Shown here in pieces: positions 39,755 to 52,885 of a DNA stretch of 64,000 bases. A program made the translations under genes and the position numbers. Positions within the stretch are counted from its first letter, which is position 1; every line of letters begins with the position of its first letter. Origin of the DNA: Wuchereria bancrofti (lineage: Eukaryota; Nematoda; Chromadorea; Rhabditida; Onchocercidae). The notes beneath the pieces were generated by a model. That model had not been told where the DNA came from and did no database searches. It worked only from the letters and a program-made list of their open reading frames with translations. The stretch lies in the NCBI GenBank assembly GCA_005281725.1, contig SSBO01000009.1:11711843-11775842 (forward strand). Direction: 5' to 3'.

Positions 39755-42700
39755 TCTTTGCTTATTAGCTTGAACACTATGAGCGAAAAGAACATTTTAA
39801 AGCATACATAAGCAAACCTTAAACCTCCCACAATTCCCCAAAGAGAGCACTTATTGACATCGGCTTTATCCATTGATCCTTTACAAACTTTTTTTGCCAC
39901 TCATTATTCATTGTTGCATTAGAGTTATTCTATAAATCCTTCTGTTCTTTATCACTCTCTTATCACAGAAATAATCATTTCGTTTATTTTGATAAAACAG
40001 TGGTTTGGAGAATTTTTTCTGTAATATTAGTTGTAAATTTTTCTTTTATTGAAAAATGATTTGCACAATTTCGGTGATCATAAAATTGAAGGTGCTTTTT
40101 TTTGATGATTAAAAAAGATCAGATAATTCATATTCATCCTTTCATCATATGAATTTATCAACAACCCTTAATTTACAACTTTTTCTTTCTTTAAAAAAAA
40201 TTGTAAAGTGAAGATAATGGAAACAGCGAATAAATCACTATATATTTATTTTCCATGGTACCCAAGAGATTCATTTTCGGCTATCACATAACTAAACGAT
40301 CATTCAAAAGATTTACTATGACTTGTACTTCCATATATGATAAAAACTTGTTGATATATTTGTATGATAAAAGGATGTTATGGATTACCCAATCTTTTTC
40401 AACAACATTTTGGTTTAATCATTTATCAGCTAAATGCATCATCGGTCTTGTTCTCTTTTTCAAATTTCATCCTTATTTTATTTCTTATCACAGAGGTAAT
40501 CACTCAGTACTGGCAACTTTGATAGTCTTGATAAGATAGGAAATGGGAAACGGTTGTATTATGATATAGTTTATATAGAAGGGATATAATTCCAACCTTT
40601 TTAATTGAACTAAATCCATAAAAATAAATTAGATAAACCAAACTATGTACTTTCTTCTTTCGTGCATATTATACGGTTTAGAAGCATTAAAACTTAATCA
40701 AATAATGTTGAAGGCGAAGATTTAATCATGGGAGTAATGCTTAACAAAAAATTGTACCCATCGTTAGTAATAATTAATTGATTCTACAATTTAATTGATA
40801 ATTCATATGTGACACTCATATTATCCATTTATTATCACTAGAACAATTGTTACAAACTGAAAGATACGATCATTTATGTCAAAAATTAATCGAATTTAAT
40901 TTATAAAGCTTATTATGAAAACATTTGCACATATAATTTACGATGCTGTGCACGCATCCATATGCAAGTAATTAATACTCTGAAACTTATAAGCACTCTT
41001 CACTGAATTTAGTCATTTTTGAAACTTAAAAGGACGAAGTGCTTCGTCATCGGAAGGATTTGCTATATTAAATTTGCTAACTGCCTTCGGTTATTTAAAG
41101 TTTAAGTTTGTAATCCGTTAATATGTGGAATGAAATGGATAATTTTCGCAGTGATAGCATCAATGTTAGAAAGTACAGATGACATCATAAAATTTCTGTG
41201 ATTTCATGCAAACTTTTGGCCAATTATCCCATTACCACAATTTATTCCAAAGCTTTTATTTAAATTTATCTCAAAAAGTTTATTGCATTTCACAAAATAT
41301 GAATTGAATTTGAAGAAATAATTGTTTGTTGCACTTAGAAGGACCTATTTTACTTAATTCAATCTGATTTTTCTCTCCTAATCAAATCTATTTTCTCTCC
41401 TCTTTTCGATTATAAATTATTTTGTTCAGTCATATTCTCTCTTTTTCTTTCATGTCAGCTTTCATTCTTACTTCCTTCAAATACTTTCAAGCCTAAAAAA
41501 TAATAATAAGTATTTGCTGGCACTAGAATGCGTTCCAGCATTTCTTCTATAAACAAGTGGCGATGTTTCTAGCAAAAATGCCTCAAACAAAATCTCAAAA
41601 AAATCATACCACATTTGAAAAAAAAAGTGAAATATGAAATTTTACTTTTCATCTCTCAGTAACAGATTTCTTTTTGAAATAATATATTTGTAATACAATG
41701 TAAGAACAAATCGATGAAATCTTATTTAATTTAATCCAATAATTTAATTTCGATTATTTCCTTGATACTTCCATTCAAAACTTTCTAATTAACATTCTAA
41801 ACAGTTTATCAGAAGTTAGAAAATATCTATTATTCTTTCTTTTCAAACTTATTCGTCTTTTTTTTTTGCATCTGATAATTCTTACTGCTTTTATTTTTAC
41901 ACTCATTCAAGTCATTTTACTTAACAATTTTTAATTTACTTTCACTTACAGTTAATTACCGCTTATTCAAATTAATACAGCAAAATAATATTTGTGGTAC
42001 TTTTTCACATTTATTCACTACTCAATGAGGAAGTTATAATTAAATAGCATAGTAGAGAGAATATTTTCCCTTTACTATTACCAAGGTCACAGTTAACATT
42101 TTTCAAGCTATTGCTTATCATTTATCTTTAGTTAAATATTGTTTGCTGAATGTAGGAATTATTTAGTGTTTGATCAGAAGAAGTTCCACAGATGAATGCT
42201 ATAAGTTGTTTCTTAGAGTTAAAAAGTTCATTGTAATTGAGATTCTTTAAAAAAGATTGGTCATTATCAGTCCCTTCCGGTGATAATTTGTGTCCTTGTC
42301 TTAAAGTCCACATCATTGACCACTGATCCATTTAATGTTTGGTGTGCCACATCATATCGAGTATGACGCAAATAAATGTTTTTGCCTTACATTTTTATTT
42401 CGCACAAAATCCCAATAAAATTATTTTGAGATGCAAAAAAGTTGTCAAAAAATGAAAAATTGATACGTAAAAGAAGGAAAAAGACTAAAATTTAGATGCA
42501 TTAAAAAGCAACAAAAATCATTTTACTTTTTAGAACTTATCTTGCAAACTTTTTTAGTCATTTTAAGGATTGTTTTATTGGACTATTTGGGAACGACATG
42601 CGAAATGAGTGAAAAAGGTTTTTGACTGCATTAGTGAATTGAGGATTTTCACAAATTTAGAGCCAGAAGAATGATAATAAATAAATTATACACAGTAAGT

Positions 42701-44438
42701 AATTTTCATCTTCAGAAATCATTGAATAAAAATTTATGATGTGTAATTAGCATCAGTTTAGATTATATTTTATCTGAATCATTGGTACGCGAATTGAATT
42801 ATTTATGAAGGAATCGTTTAATTGGAAGGATGAGAGTTTATCTCGTGAAATTAAGGGGTGAAAAAAAAAGAAAGTTTAATCGTGGAATAGTTTCGGGATG
42901 TCATAATATTAGATAGTTTTGAAGAAAACATTGATTTAAATGTTGAGTGAAGAGAAGGGATTAAAAATGGAGACATTATTTATCAACAACAACAATTTAT
43001 TCAACCTCCTTTCTCAAAAAAGGAAAAGGAAACATTAGCTACAGTCATGCAGACAGGTGGTTATTTTCAATGCATCCATCTTCTTTATATATTTGTTTTG
43101 TTTTTTTTTTGAAAATAGAGCGAATTGAAATGAAATAACATTAATATTACTTGTTCTGTTCGCTTACCTTTCGCGTTTTTCATATCTCAGTAATGAAAGT
43201 AGATGGGATGGAAAAAAAAAATTTTATTCTGTTTTTATATGACTGTCCATTATTCCAAAGATTTTACTTCAGGTATAGCACTATGCTGCATAACTTATTG
43301 ATAATTCTACTCTTAGCTTTTATTATTCTCGAAAAACGAAAACAAAATACAATGAAATATTAATTTGAAGTTGCTTGAGAGATCAAATTTTTTTCAATAA
43401 ACTTTCACAAAATATAAGCAGTTGAAGTTTTCTTAGCAAATAGGCTATTGGATGTGTAAGAAATCAGCTTGTTTGAAAATTCAAATTGAAAGTATTCAAG
43501 TGAATTATTTATCTTTGAAAAATATTGGGTTTAAAGTTTGTGGAACGTACTTGCTCAACATTTTTTTTGTTAGGGAAAACTCCAGAAATTATTAAATCAA
43601 AAAAGTATGGTCTGGAATTCTATAAATCTGAAGCAGTAAAATCCAGTGAATACGTGTGATTTTTTATTCTAATGATTTTTTTTATTATAATATCGTATAC
43701 TTTTCTAGCCAATTCCATTTCTGAGGAAAGCTGTTTCTGTTAAAAGGAAATCCTGCGTAAGCATTTTTTTGAAGTTGACAAGAAGGCTTACTTTATACTA
43801 ATAATTTATTTGTTTAATTTCTTGATTAGTTTGTTTCTTTGAAATCTTAATTGAATAGTTGTCATTTAGTAAATTCGCTTTAAAAGACAAAAAAATAAAG
43901 TTACAACGAATAGTTTTGTTTCAAATATCAAAAATTATTTTGGATGTTGGTCTAAATAATTCATTGTTCAGCCCAGTTAATTTTTTACAAATTAGACTAA
44001 TAAGCTTGCTTAACATGCATAATTTTTATATGTTCTTTTTCTCAATTAAAGTTTTATTTTAGCTTTCGAACAGAATTTAAGTGTAAAGTAACGAAAAAAA
44101 TTTTTTCAACTTTCTAGGGAAATTAAACTTACTGATTACAAAATCAAAAACGACCCACATTTATTTAATTATTTACTAAAACGGTGATAATGGCAAAAAT
44201 TAGCACTGAGCTTGTCTAAATAATAGTTAAAGAAATACAAATTTATTAAAAGTTAATGTAAATATTTCAATATCTCTCCTTTTCTTGTTCCATTCTCAGA
44301 AGCAAAATTATTCGTCAAAAATGCATCATCATAAGAGTTACCCAAAGCATTTCAGAAAAAGAAGAAAAGAATTGGAGGTATGAAATCTTTTTTTTTTGGA
44401 TGCAAGAGGGAATTTAAATTTACCATGGCATCGTTTTA

Positions 44439-44662
44439 ATGGATTTACATTTAGTTCTTTACCGAGGCCTTTTTTCTTTTTTCTGAACCTTTCTTTATAG
44501 TAACTATCCATTAATTATTCGCTTGCATTCCTGTTTTTACGTTTAGCTTTTATTATTTGTGAAAAAGAAAAGGATGTAAGTAGCATCAAAAAAACCTTAG
44601 TTATGCAAGAAAAACAAGGATTGAGAAGGGAATAAATGAATGAAATGAATGAATGAATGAAT
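44439..44662. repeat. First copy of a 224-bp block left of the N gap
   Basis: Starts atggatttacatttagttct and ends inside a GAAT array. It appears identical, base for base, to 44682-44905 on the other side of the gap. Confidence 0.9.
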
Positions 44663-44681
44663 NNNNNNNNNNNNNNNNNNN
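44663..44681. other. Assembly gap (19 N)
   Basis: A run of 19 undetermined bases falls in the GAAT microsatellite between two copies of the same 224-bp block. The odd length suggests an estimated gap. The duplicated flanks suggest a misjoined repeat rather than missing unique sequence. Confidence 0.98.
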
Positions 44682-45006
44682 ATGGATTTACATTTAGTTC
44701 TTTACCGAGGCCTTTTTTCTTTTTTCTGAACCTTTCTTTATAGTAACTATCCATTAATTATTCGCTTGCATTCCTGTTTTTACGTTTAGCTTTTATTATT
44801 TGTGAAAAAGAAAAGGATGTAAGTAGCATCAAAAAAACCTTAGTTATGCAAGAAAAACAAGGATTGAGAAGGGAATAAATGAATGAAATGAATGAATGAA
44901 TGAATTGAGTTGAATGAATGAATGAATGAATGAATGAATGAATGAATGAATGAATGAATGAATGAATGAATGAATGAATGAATGAATTGAGTTGAATGAA
45001 TGAATG
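44682..45006. repeat. Second copy of the 224-bp block followed by the full (GAAT)n array
   Basis: Positions 44682-44905 repeat 44439-44662. The sequence then runs on through a long GAAT array with two GAATTGAGTT interruptions to about 45006. Translations of the array (FIHS repeats on the - strand) are not genes. Confidence 0.9.
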
Positions 45007-45856
45007 GAATATCGTAAAACATCCAGCTTTTGCTGAATAATAATGTGTCCACTGTCAAAGCACTGTAATTGTTTTTCGAAGAAAATTATACTAATTACCT
45101 TTTTCTTTGCTCCTTTGAAAATAGAAAAATCTCTTTGAAATAGATAGAAACATATTCCCTCTCACATAGGAAAGAAGATGAAATTCCATTTAATTTGCAC
45201 GAAAAAAAAATAGGTCCTTTCGTTTTTTGCTTAAATTTCTTTCAATATGTTATCTGAATTAAATTTTACATTATGAAAATAAGAAATGCATTCAAATAAA
45301 AATGTACTTTTATTTTGAGTCCATAAATGAAGTGTTCATTGACGGAGAAGTCAATGCTTATTTGTCGCAGAAGTTTTCTATTAATAAAGAAGAAATCCAA
45401 GACTTTCCATTTCAGTAGTACAACTTCTCCATTCTTCTTCTATGGAGAAGGTCAGCAGAGTTTAGTACCATTCATAAAAAATAGATCCTTTTACTTTTTT
45501 TTCTTAAATTCGAATCAATCTCTCATCCACACATGTGTTGTTAACAGAGTTTATTTTGATTTCATATTATTCTTTTAATCTGTCAATCTGTAAAAATTTA
45601 TGAGACATCTCGTATTTTAAAATCCATACAATGTTAATACAAGCTGACTAGAACTATAGTATCCGAATATTTTTATTAATTACTTTGCATCGATGGTCAG
45701 TATTGCTCGACATTTCTCGCACTATGATGTCGCAACAAACAAAATAAATAAAATAACAAAAATTTGTTTAAATTACAGTAAATAAACAAACTGATTTTAA
45801 AGTAACGAATAATTTGAGGAGTGAATCACACTTAAAGTGCTGTTGGGTATTTGCCA

Positions 45857-48800
45857 ATGAATCACAGAGAAAACGATTTGTCTTGCATACCGATGAACAT
45901 CGAGGAAAGCCGAATAATATCCAACATTTCCATCGAATCGAAATTCAGTTCAAAAGTTACATTCAGTGCTGGATCCGTAGCATTTGAACACAAGTAATTG
46001 TAAAGATTTATAAAGTAAACGAAATTTAGAATCTTTGATAGATGGAAATTTTTACATTATCTACAATTTCAACCGAAAGTTGTCATAAACAATTAATTCA
46101 AATAATCCTTAAACTGGGAACATTTTAGATAACGAAATCAATTAAAAGTTTATAACGGAAAGTTGTATAAATCTAATCCGCAATGAATTTAATTGAGAAT
46201 ATGATTTATGAAGTACTGACAAATTTGAGAGTTTGAGTGATTTGAATTATTTGATTAAATTTGGTTTAAAAGAACTGAAATCTGATAAAAAAAAATTTAG
46301 TAATGGAACATGTTGGTTGTGTTTAAAAAAACCTTCTTGGACGTGGCTAATTTTTTTTTATAAGATCAATTAGACAAATTTAACATTTGAATTTCGAAGT
46401 GAATTCAGACGCAGAATTTAGAGTAGTTGACGCAAGCTTTAGCAGCATAGAATAATGACATATTTTGCCATACTTATTTCAATTTTTGTACAAGAAATTT
46501 AAGATCGAATGAAACAGATGAACTAACAGAGGAAAAAGAGTATCATCAAGTGGCAATCAACGACAACAGTAGCAATAGTGGCGATGATCGTGAAGGATGG
46601 GATAACAAAATGCAATTTCTCATGGGTGTTATATCCTATGCTGTTGGCCTGGGAAATGTTTGGCGATTTCCGTACCTGTGCCAAAAAAACGGTGGTGGTC
46701 AGTAAAATAAGTATACGATAAATTTGATATCACCGTTATACATACAAAAACATTGGATGGAAAGAGACCGTTTCTGACTTAATTGGTAGCAATTCAAAAT
46801 AAGTGAGGAAGAATTTGGAAATAAAACATAAATTTAGCAAAAACCATGAAAGCTTAAACTTCTAAACCGATTTTAGGTGCATTTTTGATACCATACTGTA
46901 TAATGATGTTTGTCGAAGGCACACCGTTGTTTCTTGTTGAACTTGGTATTGGACAAAAATTGCGATTAGGACCTGTTGGTGTTTGGAACGAAATTCATCC
47001 TTCTTTTGGAGGTCACAAAGTAGTGCTGTCATTGCAGGATGATTTTATGATAGAATTTTAAAATTTAAAGTTTGAAGGCTTCTCGGAAATGAATTTTGGT
47101 ACTTCTTTATAAGCCTTTCTTTAATGAAGAACTGGTCCATTTAAGGTGTTGGAGTGTCAGCAGCCATTGTTTCGTTTCTTGTCGCTCTTTATTATAATGT
47201 TATCATCACCTGGTGCATATATTACCTGTACAGATCCTTCGATATCAATTTGCCGTGGAGCGTATGTTTTCCTTTTCCTTTTTCAAGTTTTCACCTTCCG
47301 TAGCAGTGGCAATAAAGTAATGCATGATGATATCAGTGATCAGTGAGATTGCAGAGTTGTCCTGAAATAAATGGTTCTGTGGTGGAGGAATGCCGGATAT
47401 CTAGTTCCACAACAAGTTATTTCTGGAGCCGTGAAGCAATTAACACAAGCGAGTAAGCCTTTCTTGTAACATTATTATTCCAGAAAAAGTCCTTAATCTG
47501 AATTTTGCCTAAACTTTTGACTGCTTCAGCCGAATTCTAAAATGGTATTTATTTATCTAAATAATTTGAGGTCATACAATGGGATTCTAAAATGCAATTA
47601 CTTATTTCGGTTTATATTAGGTCAATAGGTGATTTCGGTGGTTTTGTTCCTCATATGACAGTTTCACTGATTCTTGCATGGGTGCTAATCTACCTCTGCG
47701 TTATGCGTGGCATCAAAAGTAGTGGAAAGGCATGTCTAATTTCATTCACTATTTCAAGTTTATTTTCGAAGCATTTTTCAAAGTTCCAGATATTTGTAAT
47801 TTAGAACAAGTCGTTATAAAGGTCATTGGAAAGCTTTCATGTCTACAGGTTATGTATCTTACGGCTACTTTTCCATATGCTGTTACAACAATATTCTTGA
47901 TAAGATCACTGATGCTTGATGGCGCAGCTGAAGGTTTGAAGTATATGATGAATCCTGATGTAAGTCCTATTTTTTCTTCTAAAGCAATTAGTTGACAAAT
48001 AAACTGCAAAATGAAAGGTTCAAATTAACATTATAAGTAAACAAGTCAGATAATTAATCTTCCGGTTGGATTACCCAAAAATTTTTTCTTTGTGCTAATA
48101 TTGACATTCTGAGCGTATTGAATTAATGATTGTATTAGCAAATAGCAAAATAGAAAATTAATTTCAAGAATGATTTTTCTAGAGTTTATTTCAGCTAAAG
48201 CGTTTATGGGATCCAAATGTTTGGATGGAAGCTGCAACACAAATATTTTATAGCATGGGATTAGGTTTTGGTGGTAAAATTTTTTGCCATACAAAAAATA
48301 ATTTGCAATAAAAAAGGGAAGAAGCTCCGAGTTTCATGAAATTCATTAAGAAACTGAATGTTTTGTTAAGATACTGGAAGAGTTGAAATCTTAGTCAAAA
48401 ATAAGACTTATCAAATGGAAATTTTCTATGAAGAAAACACTCATCACATTTACAAGTGAATTTCAGGATTGATAGCATTTGGATCATACAATCCGGAAAA
48501 GAACAACTGTAAAAAAGATGTTCTTTGGCTTTCTCTTTGCAATTTAATCACCTCACTTTACATGGCTATTGTTATTTTTTGTGTTCTTGGCTACATGGGT
48601 GTACAAAACTATAACAATTGTATAAAACGGTAGTTACAAACTCATTTCAGCTTCTTTTAAAAAGATTTGATGAAAAGTAAAGTTTCGAAGTTAACATTCA
48701 GAATAATTTACATTCTAATTGTTTGCAAATAATTTACGAGTAAAATATTCAGGAGTATTTCTAAAATCTGTATACTATATGATATATGCATTTCAGTGAT

Positions 48801-50529
48801 ATGGCTAATATCCTTGCCATATATCCAAATAAATTTCGCAACTTTGATGAAATTCAAAACAATATATCAGTCGAGCAATATGCAATATGGATGTACCGCG
48901 ATTTCCATGACACCGAATATTCCCTTCTGGCCAATGTGACAGGTCATTGTAATTATAAACAGATCATTTCACAGGTGATCGCTGTTCTATTTTTCTCCAT
49001 TTACTGCTGTGCATATTCCTTCCATACGCTTTTATCAATTTTTCGGGCACTCAATTATCCAAAATTTCAGGCAGCCGAAGGGACCGGTTTAGCGTTTGTT
49101 GTATTCACAGAAGCAATAAATCAATTTCCATTTCCACCTTTTTGGGCAGTAATGTTCTTCCTGATGCTCTTAATGCTTGGCATGGGTTCAATGTTTGGTA
49201 CTTTGGAGGGTGTGATAACATCACTGAATGATAGCAAATTAATCAGTTTGAAAAAACCCGTTCTCACAGCCATTTTATGTTCAATTGCTTGTGGTATTGG
49301 TCTTGTTTTCACAACACATTCCGGTCAGGTATGACTTTCTGGATATTTCCTTAAATTGCTTGATAAGACAGTTTATTTAGTCATTTCTTTGTTTATCTAT
49401 TTGTGTTCCTATAAAAATCAGAATTGCCAAATAATTAACATAAATAATAATTCAGAATTTGCTTTTTCAATCGTTCTGGAATATCTTATCCTTCACTCAC
49501 CCTATTTCAGTATATTTATTTCAGTACTGGGTGATGTTGTTTGATCATTTCGCTGGCACTTACTCCCTAATGGCTGTAGCTTTTTTCGAAGTTTTGGCTG
49601 TGATATACGTTTACGGATGGCAAAAGTTAGCATTTCCTCTGCAGTTAATTTAAAGTTTTTTTTTTTTTTATATATATATTGATATTAATTTAACTGAGAT
49701 GAGAAAGAACAAATCCAAAATGGATACGAATTAGTCTCTCATTTGAAGTCTATTGATAACACCATTTCAGTTTTGCTCGAGATTTAGTGGATATGACTGG
49801 TGAAACAATTTCCTGCTATTGGACTATAACATGGCGTTTCATATCACCAGTCCTGATGCTTGTCCTCTTTTTTGCTTCCATTATCAAATCTTTCATCGAT
49901 TTACCGAGATATTCGGTTTACAATTCTGTGACAGTAAGTTTATCATTTGTTTTATTGATTTCTTAATTTTTAATTCTTTTATAGCCTTCAAATTACTTCC
50001 ATTGTAAATTAGTTGCTAAATTTATTTTCTCAGTTAGTAATATTTTCCATTTTTAGACACATCAAAATGCACAAACATATCCCGAATGGGTCTTGATTAT
50101 TGCTAGTTTAATGGTTTTATTTGCTATGGCACCAGTACCATTAATATGGTTTATTCGGAAATTCAAAATTATGAATTTAGAGATGGATATACCTACAGTA
50201 TTTTTTTCTTATTTCTATTTCAATATTTCAAATCATCATTTTTTGAAATCATCATTAAAACTATTAAATACCATTTTTTTAAACTATTAAACACATATTT
50301 CAAGTCATGAAAACTATAAAAAAACACTGAAAATTAACAGTTACAAAATTTTTTGACAAGTTTTCCTGTCTCAGTATTCTTTTTTTTCAAATTTTCACCA
50401 ATTTTTCAGTCTCAGAAATGTCTAAATGCAACACCGAGTACAACATACATCCTCAGGTCTGTATCAACGGTTGCTCAAGTTTCCACTGAAAGTAATGCCA
50501 AGTTATTGCCATTAAAAGCTTCCTTCTGA
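45857..50529 (+). CDS. SLC6/SNF sodium-coupled transporter, neutral amino acid (B0AT-like) type
   Basis: A plasma-membrane Na+-coupled symporter. Exons: 45857-45993, 46504-46697, 46877-47011, 47146-47261, 47355-47452, 47621-47729, 47849-47959, 48195-48273, 48467-48629, 48797-48974, 49071-49328, 49525-49625, 49771-49933, 50057-50197, 50410-50529; 2103 nt, 700 aa, all in phase. The unwound TM1 motif [10 protein letters not shown] lies at residues 96-105, followed by [34 protein letters not shown] and DYFW-like [10 protein letters not shown]. Further on come [47 protein letters not shown] and [10 protein letters not shown]. The [11 protein letters not shown] and SYNPEKNNC blocks resemble SLC6A18/19/20 more than GABA, betaine or monoamine carriers; substrate is inferred. 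The N-terminal exon ([10 protein letters not shown]) is supported by ATG, donor and phase. The start of exon 2 is ambiguous by 9 nt. The intron at 47730 begins GC; the 96-nt intron at 48975 has no stop in frame. An AATAAA lies at 50699. Confidence 0.93.
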
Positions 50530-50698
50530 AAGTATCACGGGTCATGTAGACTGAGATCCAACTAGTCTAAATTGATCATTCCTTCTTTATCGCAATTAAA
50601 GTGCACCCCACCCAAGTGTTCAAATGAAGAGTTCTTCTCTCCTAATCCACTCTTGTAATTATTTCCATTTCCTTTTTTATAGTTAAACTGCAATGAGT

Positions 50699-50704
50699 AA
50701 TAAA
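50699..50704 (+). promoter_or_regulatory. Probable polyadenylation signal of the SLC6 gene
   Basis: AATAAA 170 nt after the stop codon, the first such hexamer I saw downstream. Cleavage site not determined. Confidence 0.45.
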
Positions 50705-52885
50705 TTCGCTATCAGCTCTCGAGGAATCATATTCGTTCCGCTTCTTGTCATCAGAAGACAAACTTGTATATTATTTATTATTGCTATAACTTTTGATGAA
50801 CTAATAAGAGCTTCTGGAAATAAAATTTGAATAATTTTACTTCAATTGACATCCATTCAATAAATTTGTAAATTATAACTGTATACGAAATGATCGATTG
50901 TTCATCATATTCTTTTAGCTTCCAATTAAACGATTTAGAATCGCAATAATTTTTTGTAATTCTTAAGCAAAATTCATACTTGACCAAAGTTTGCGTACAC
51001 CAGATGAACTGTCACCTGTCACCACAAGCAGTGTTAACTGCTCGAAAACAACGCTCAACCCACATTTCCCTTCATTTCATATTTTTATTGTTGTTGAATG
51101 TGCCACGGAATATGCAATCATTTTTAAACCATTTGCAGGTCACTGATATCTTATCATTTTCGTGTTTCTCCATCAACGATATTATTATTTCCGTTATTGT
51201 TACTGATGTAATTGCTGTTTTATCCTTTTTTTCTGTAAAAAGGAGATCAATTAATCAAAGCTGTGAATTTGTTCATTAACTCTATTTAATTATCACTTCT
51301 GCTCGACATTCTTTGATGATTGCAGTTATAAAATTTATCGAAGAATATTAATTTAAATGATATTTTTGTAATCCTCCACTAATATCTTTTTCGTTTCATA
51401 ACTATAAATTTATCTTAAAATGTTGATTTGTAAATATATTCAAGGAAAATTGCTATCTCAGAACTCGATGTTGCTTGATAGAATTATGTAATTGTTAGAG
51501 TTAGTCAATTGTCATCACATCATAAAAAATTTATTATTTAAAGTATAATTTTTGGTGACATTAAAAAATATCCTCTCTATAACGAAATAGAATTTCAAAG
51601 AAAGTTTTGAAGAAAACCAATAAGCTTTCATAAAATTTCTGAAATCAAGAAATTAAGTAATGCAAATTCCTTCCAATTGTGCAATAATTTCTAATGAATA
51701 TGTATATACATGACTAATAAATAATGCATTATGTCTATTTCATTTATTATTAGTATAATACCATAGATTTTAATAAATTTTGATCCATACAAGGTTGCAG
51801 CATATTGGTTTAAAGTCAGTCTTATTTCAAGTACCGTTCAGTCATTCAATGCAGTAAAGAAACATCCTTTAGGTATCAGGTAGGAAGTGTTAATGAAGAA
51901 TTTATTCAAGTTTAAGACGGAAACGGTTTTGCTTAGCTAATGCAAACTATAAAGCCCAACAGATCAGTGAAATTATGTGGAATAACCTGGAAGCTGTATA
52001 GAAATTGCAAGAAAGTACCGTACTTCGAGAATTTGATAGTAACAGTCATTTGTTGAAATCATCAAGCGATATTTGTTCTGTGCTTTACGAAATATTGCCG
52101 TTTCTCTCATTTTTAATTTTATTGATTACGGTTTCTCCTATTTTTAATTTTTTGCTAAAATTATCAAGATACAAGTCACCAACAAGTTTTACACATTGTA
52201 AACAATATAATAAAAGTTTTGTAATTTGTTTTGCTGAGTTGTTCTACTGAAGGATATTTAAATTTGTAAAAATAAGTGAATAAAAATTATAGGTTATCTA
52301 TTTCAGATTTTATTTGTTGACATACTGCTGAATTTGTTGAAAGTTCAGAGCACAAAATTTTCCATTCATTTCAGTCCAATAATAGTGTTACTACATCAGA
52401 AGAGAATAAAATTTGGTACACAGAGAGCATAAGTAATAAACAATTGAATTTTATTTAATCAATACTGCACATTATATTTGCAGCCTTAGATATCACAATG
52501 AAGAGATCGTGAAGTTAAACTTTTCTAATTTATTTCCACTTTCTTTTCTCTCTAAAGAAATGTAAAAAAAAAAAAAAAACGAATTGTCAGATGTAAATGA
52601 AGTGAATAAGTAGCGCCATATCTCTATTACTGCTTTTGGTTCAGATTCATGCCATACTACTACTTGAAATTCTATAAAATTTTTTGAAATTATGGTCTAA
52701 CTGAATAATGTCTTGTAAGAGATTGAAATGACTGCTATAATAAATAGCCAAGTTGAAGCATTATAAGATCAAAAAAGAATTAAGATAAGAAGAAATCGAA
52801 AATTATGCAAAAAATTAAATCAAATGTACGGGGGAGGTTGAATCGATGAAAAGCTGATAAAATTCATTCAGTGAAAAAAACTAAA
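50705..52885. other. Intergenic between convergent SLC6 and glutamate receptor genes
   Basis: AT-rich, with no splice-coherent exons. ORFs such as the one at 50980-51279 look like chance frames. It holds the 3' ends of both flanking genes. Confidence 0.6.

Larger units (their letters stand above)
35157..45856. other. Long gene-poor interval
   Basis: No confident gene on either strand. It contains microsatellites at 37153-37186 (GT), 38617-38632 (CTG) and 39685-39754 (ATTC), a GC-richer exon-like patch near 38651-38706, an ORF fragment after a TTTTCAG at about 37741, and the N gap at 44663. The interval upstream of ERGIC1 and of the SLC6 gene presumably holds both promoters, but no specific element can be named. 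Confidence 0.5.

Noticed and set aside
44840..45058. ORF with FIHS repeats
   Set aside because: Translation of the GAAT microsatellite, on both sides of the N gap.
50980..51279. 99-aa + strand ORF after the SLC6 gene
   Set aside because: Frame composition and lack of signals suggest chance; it follows the likely 3' end of the transporter.
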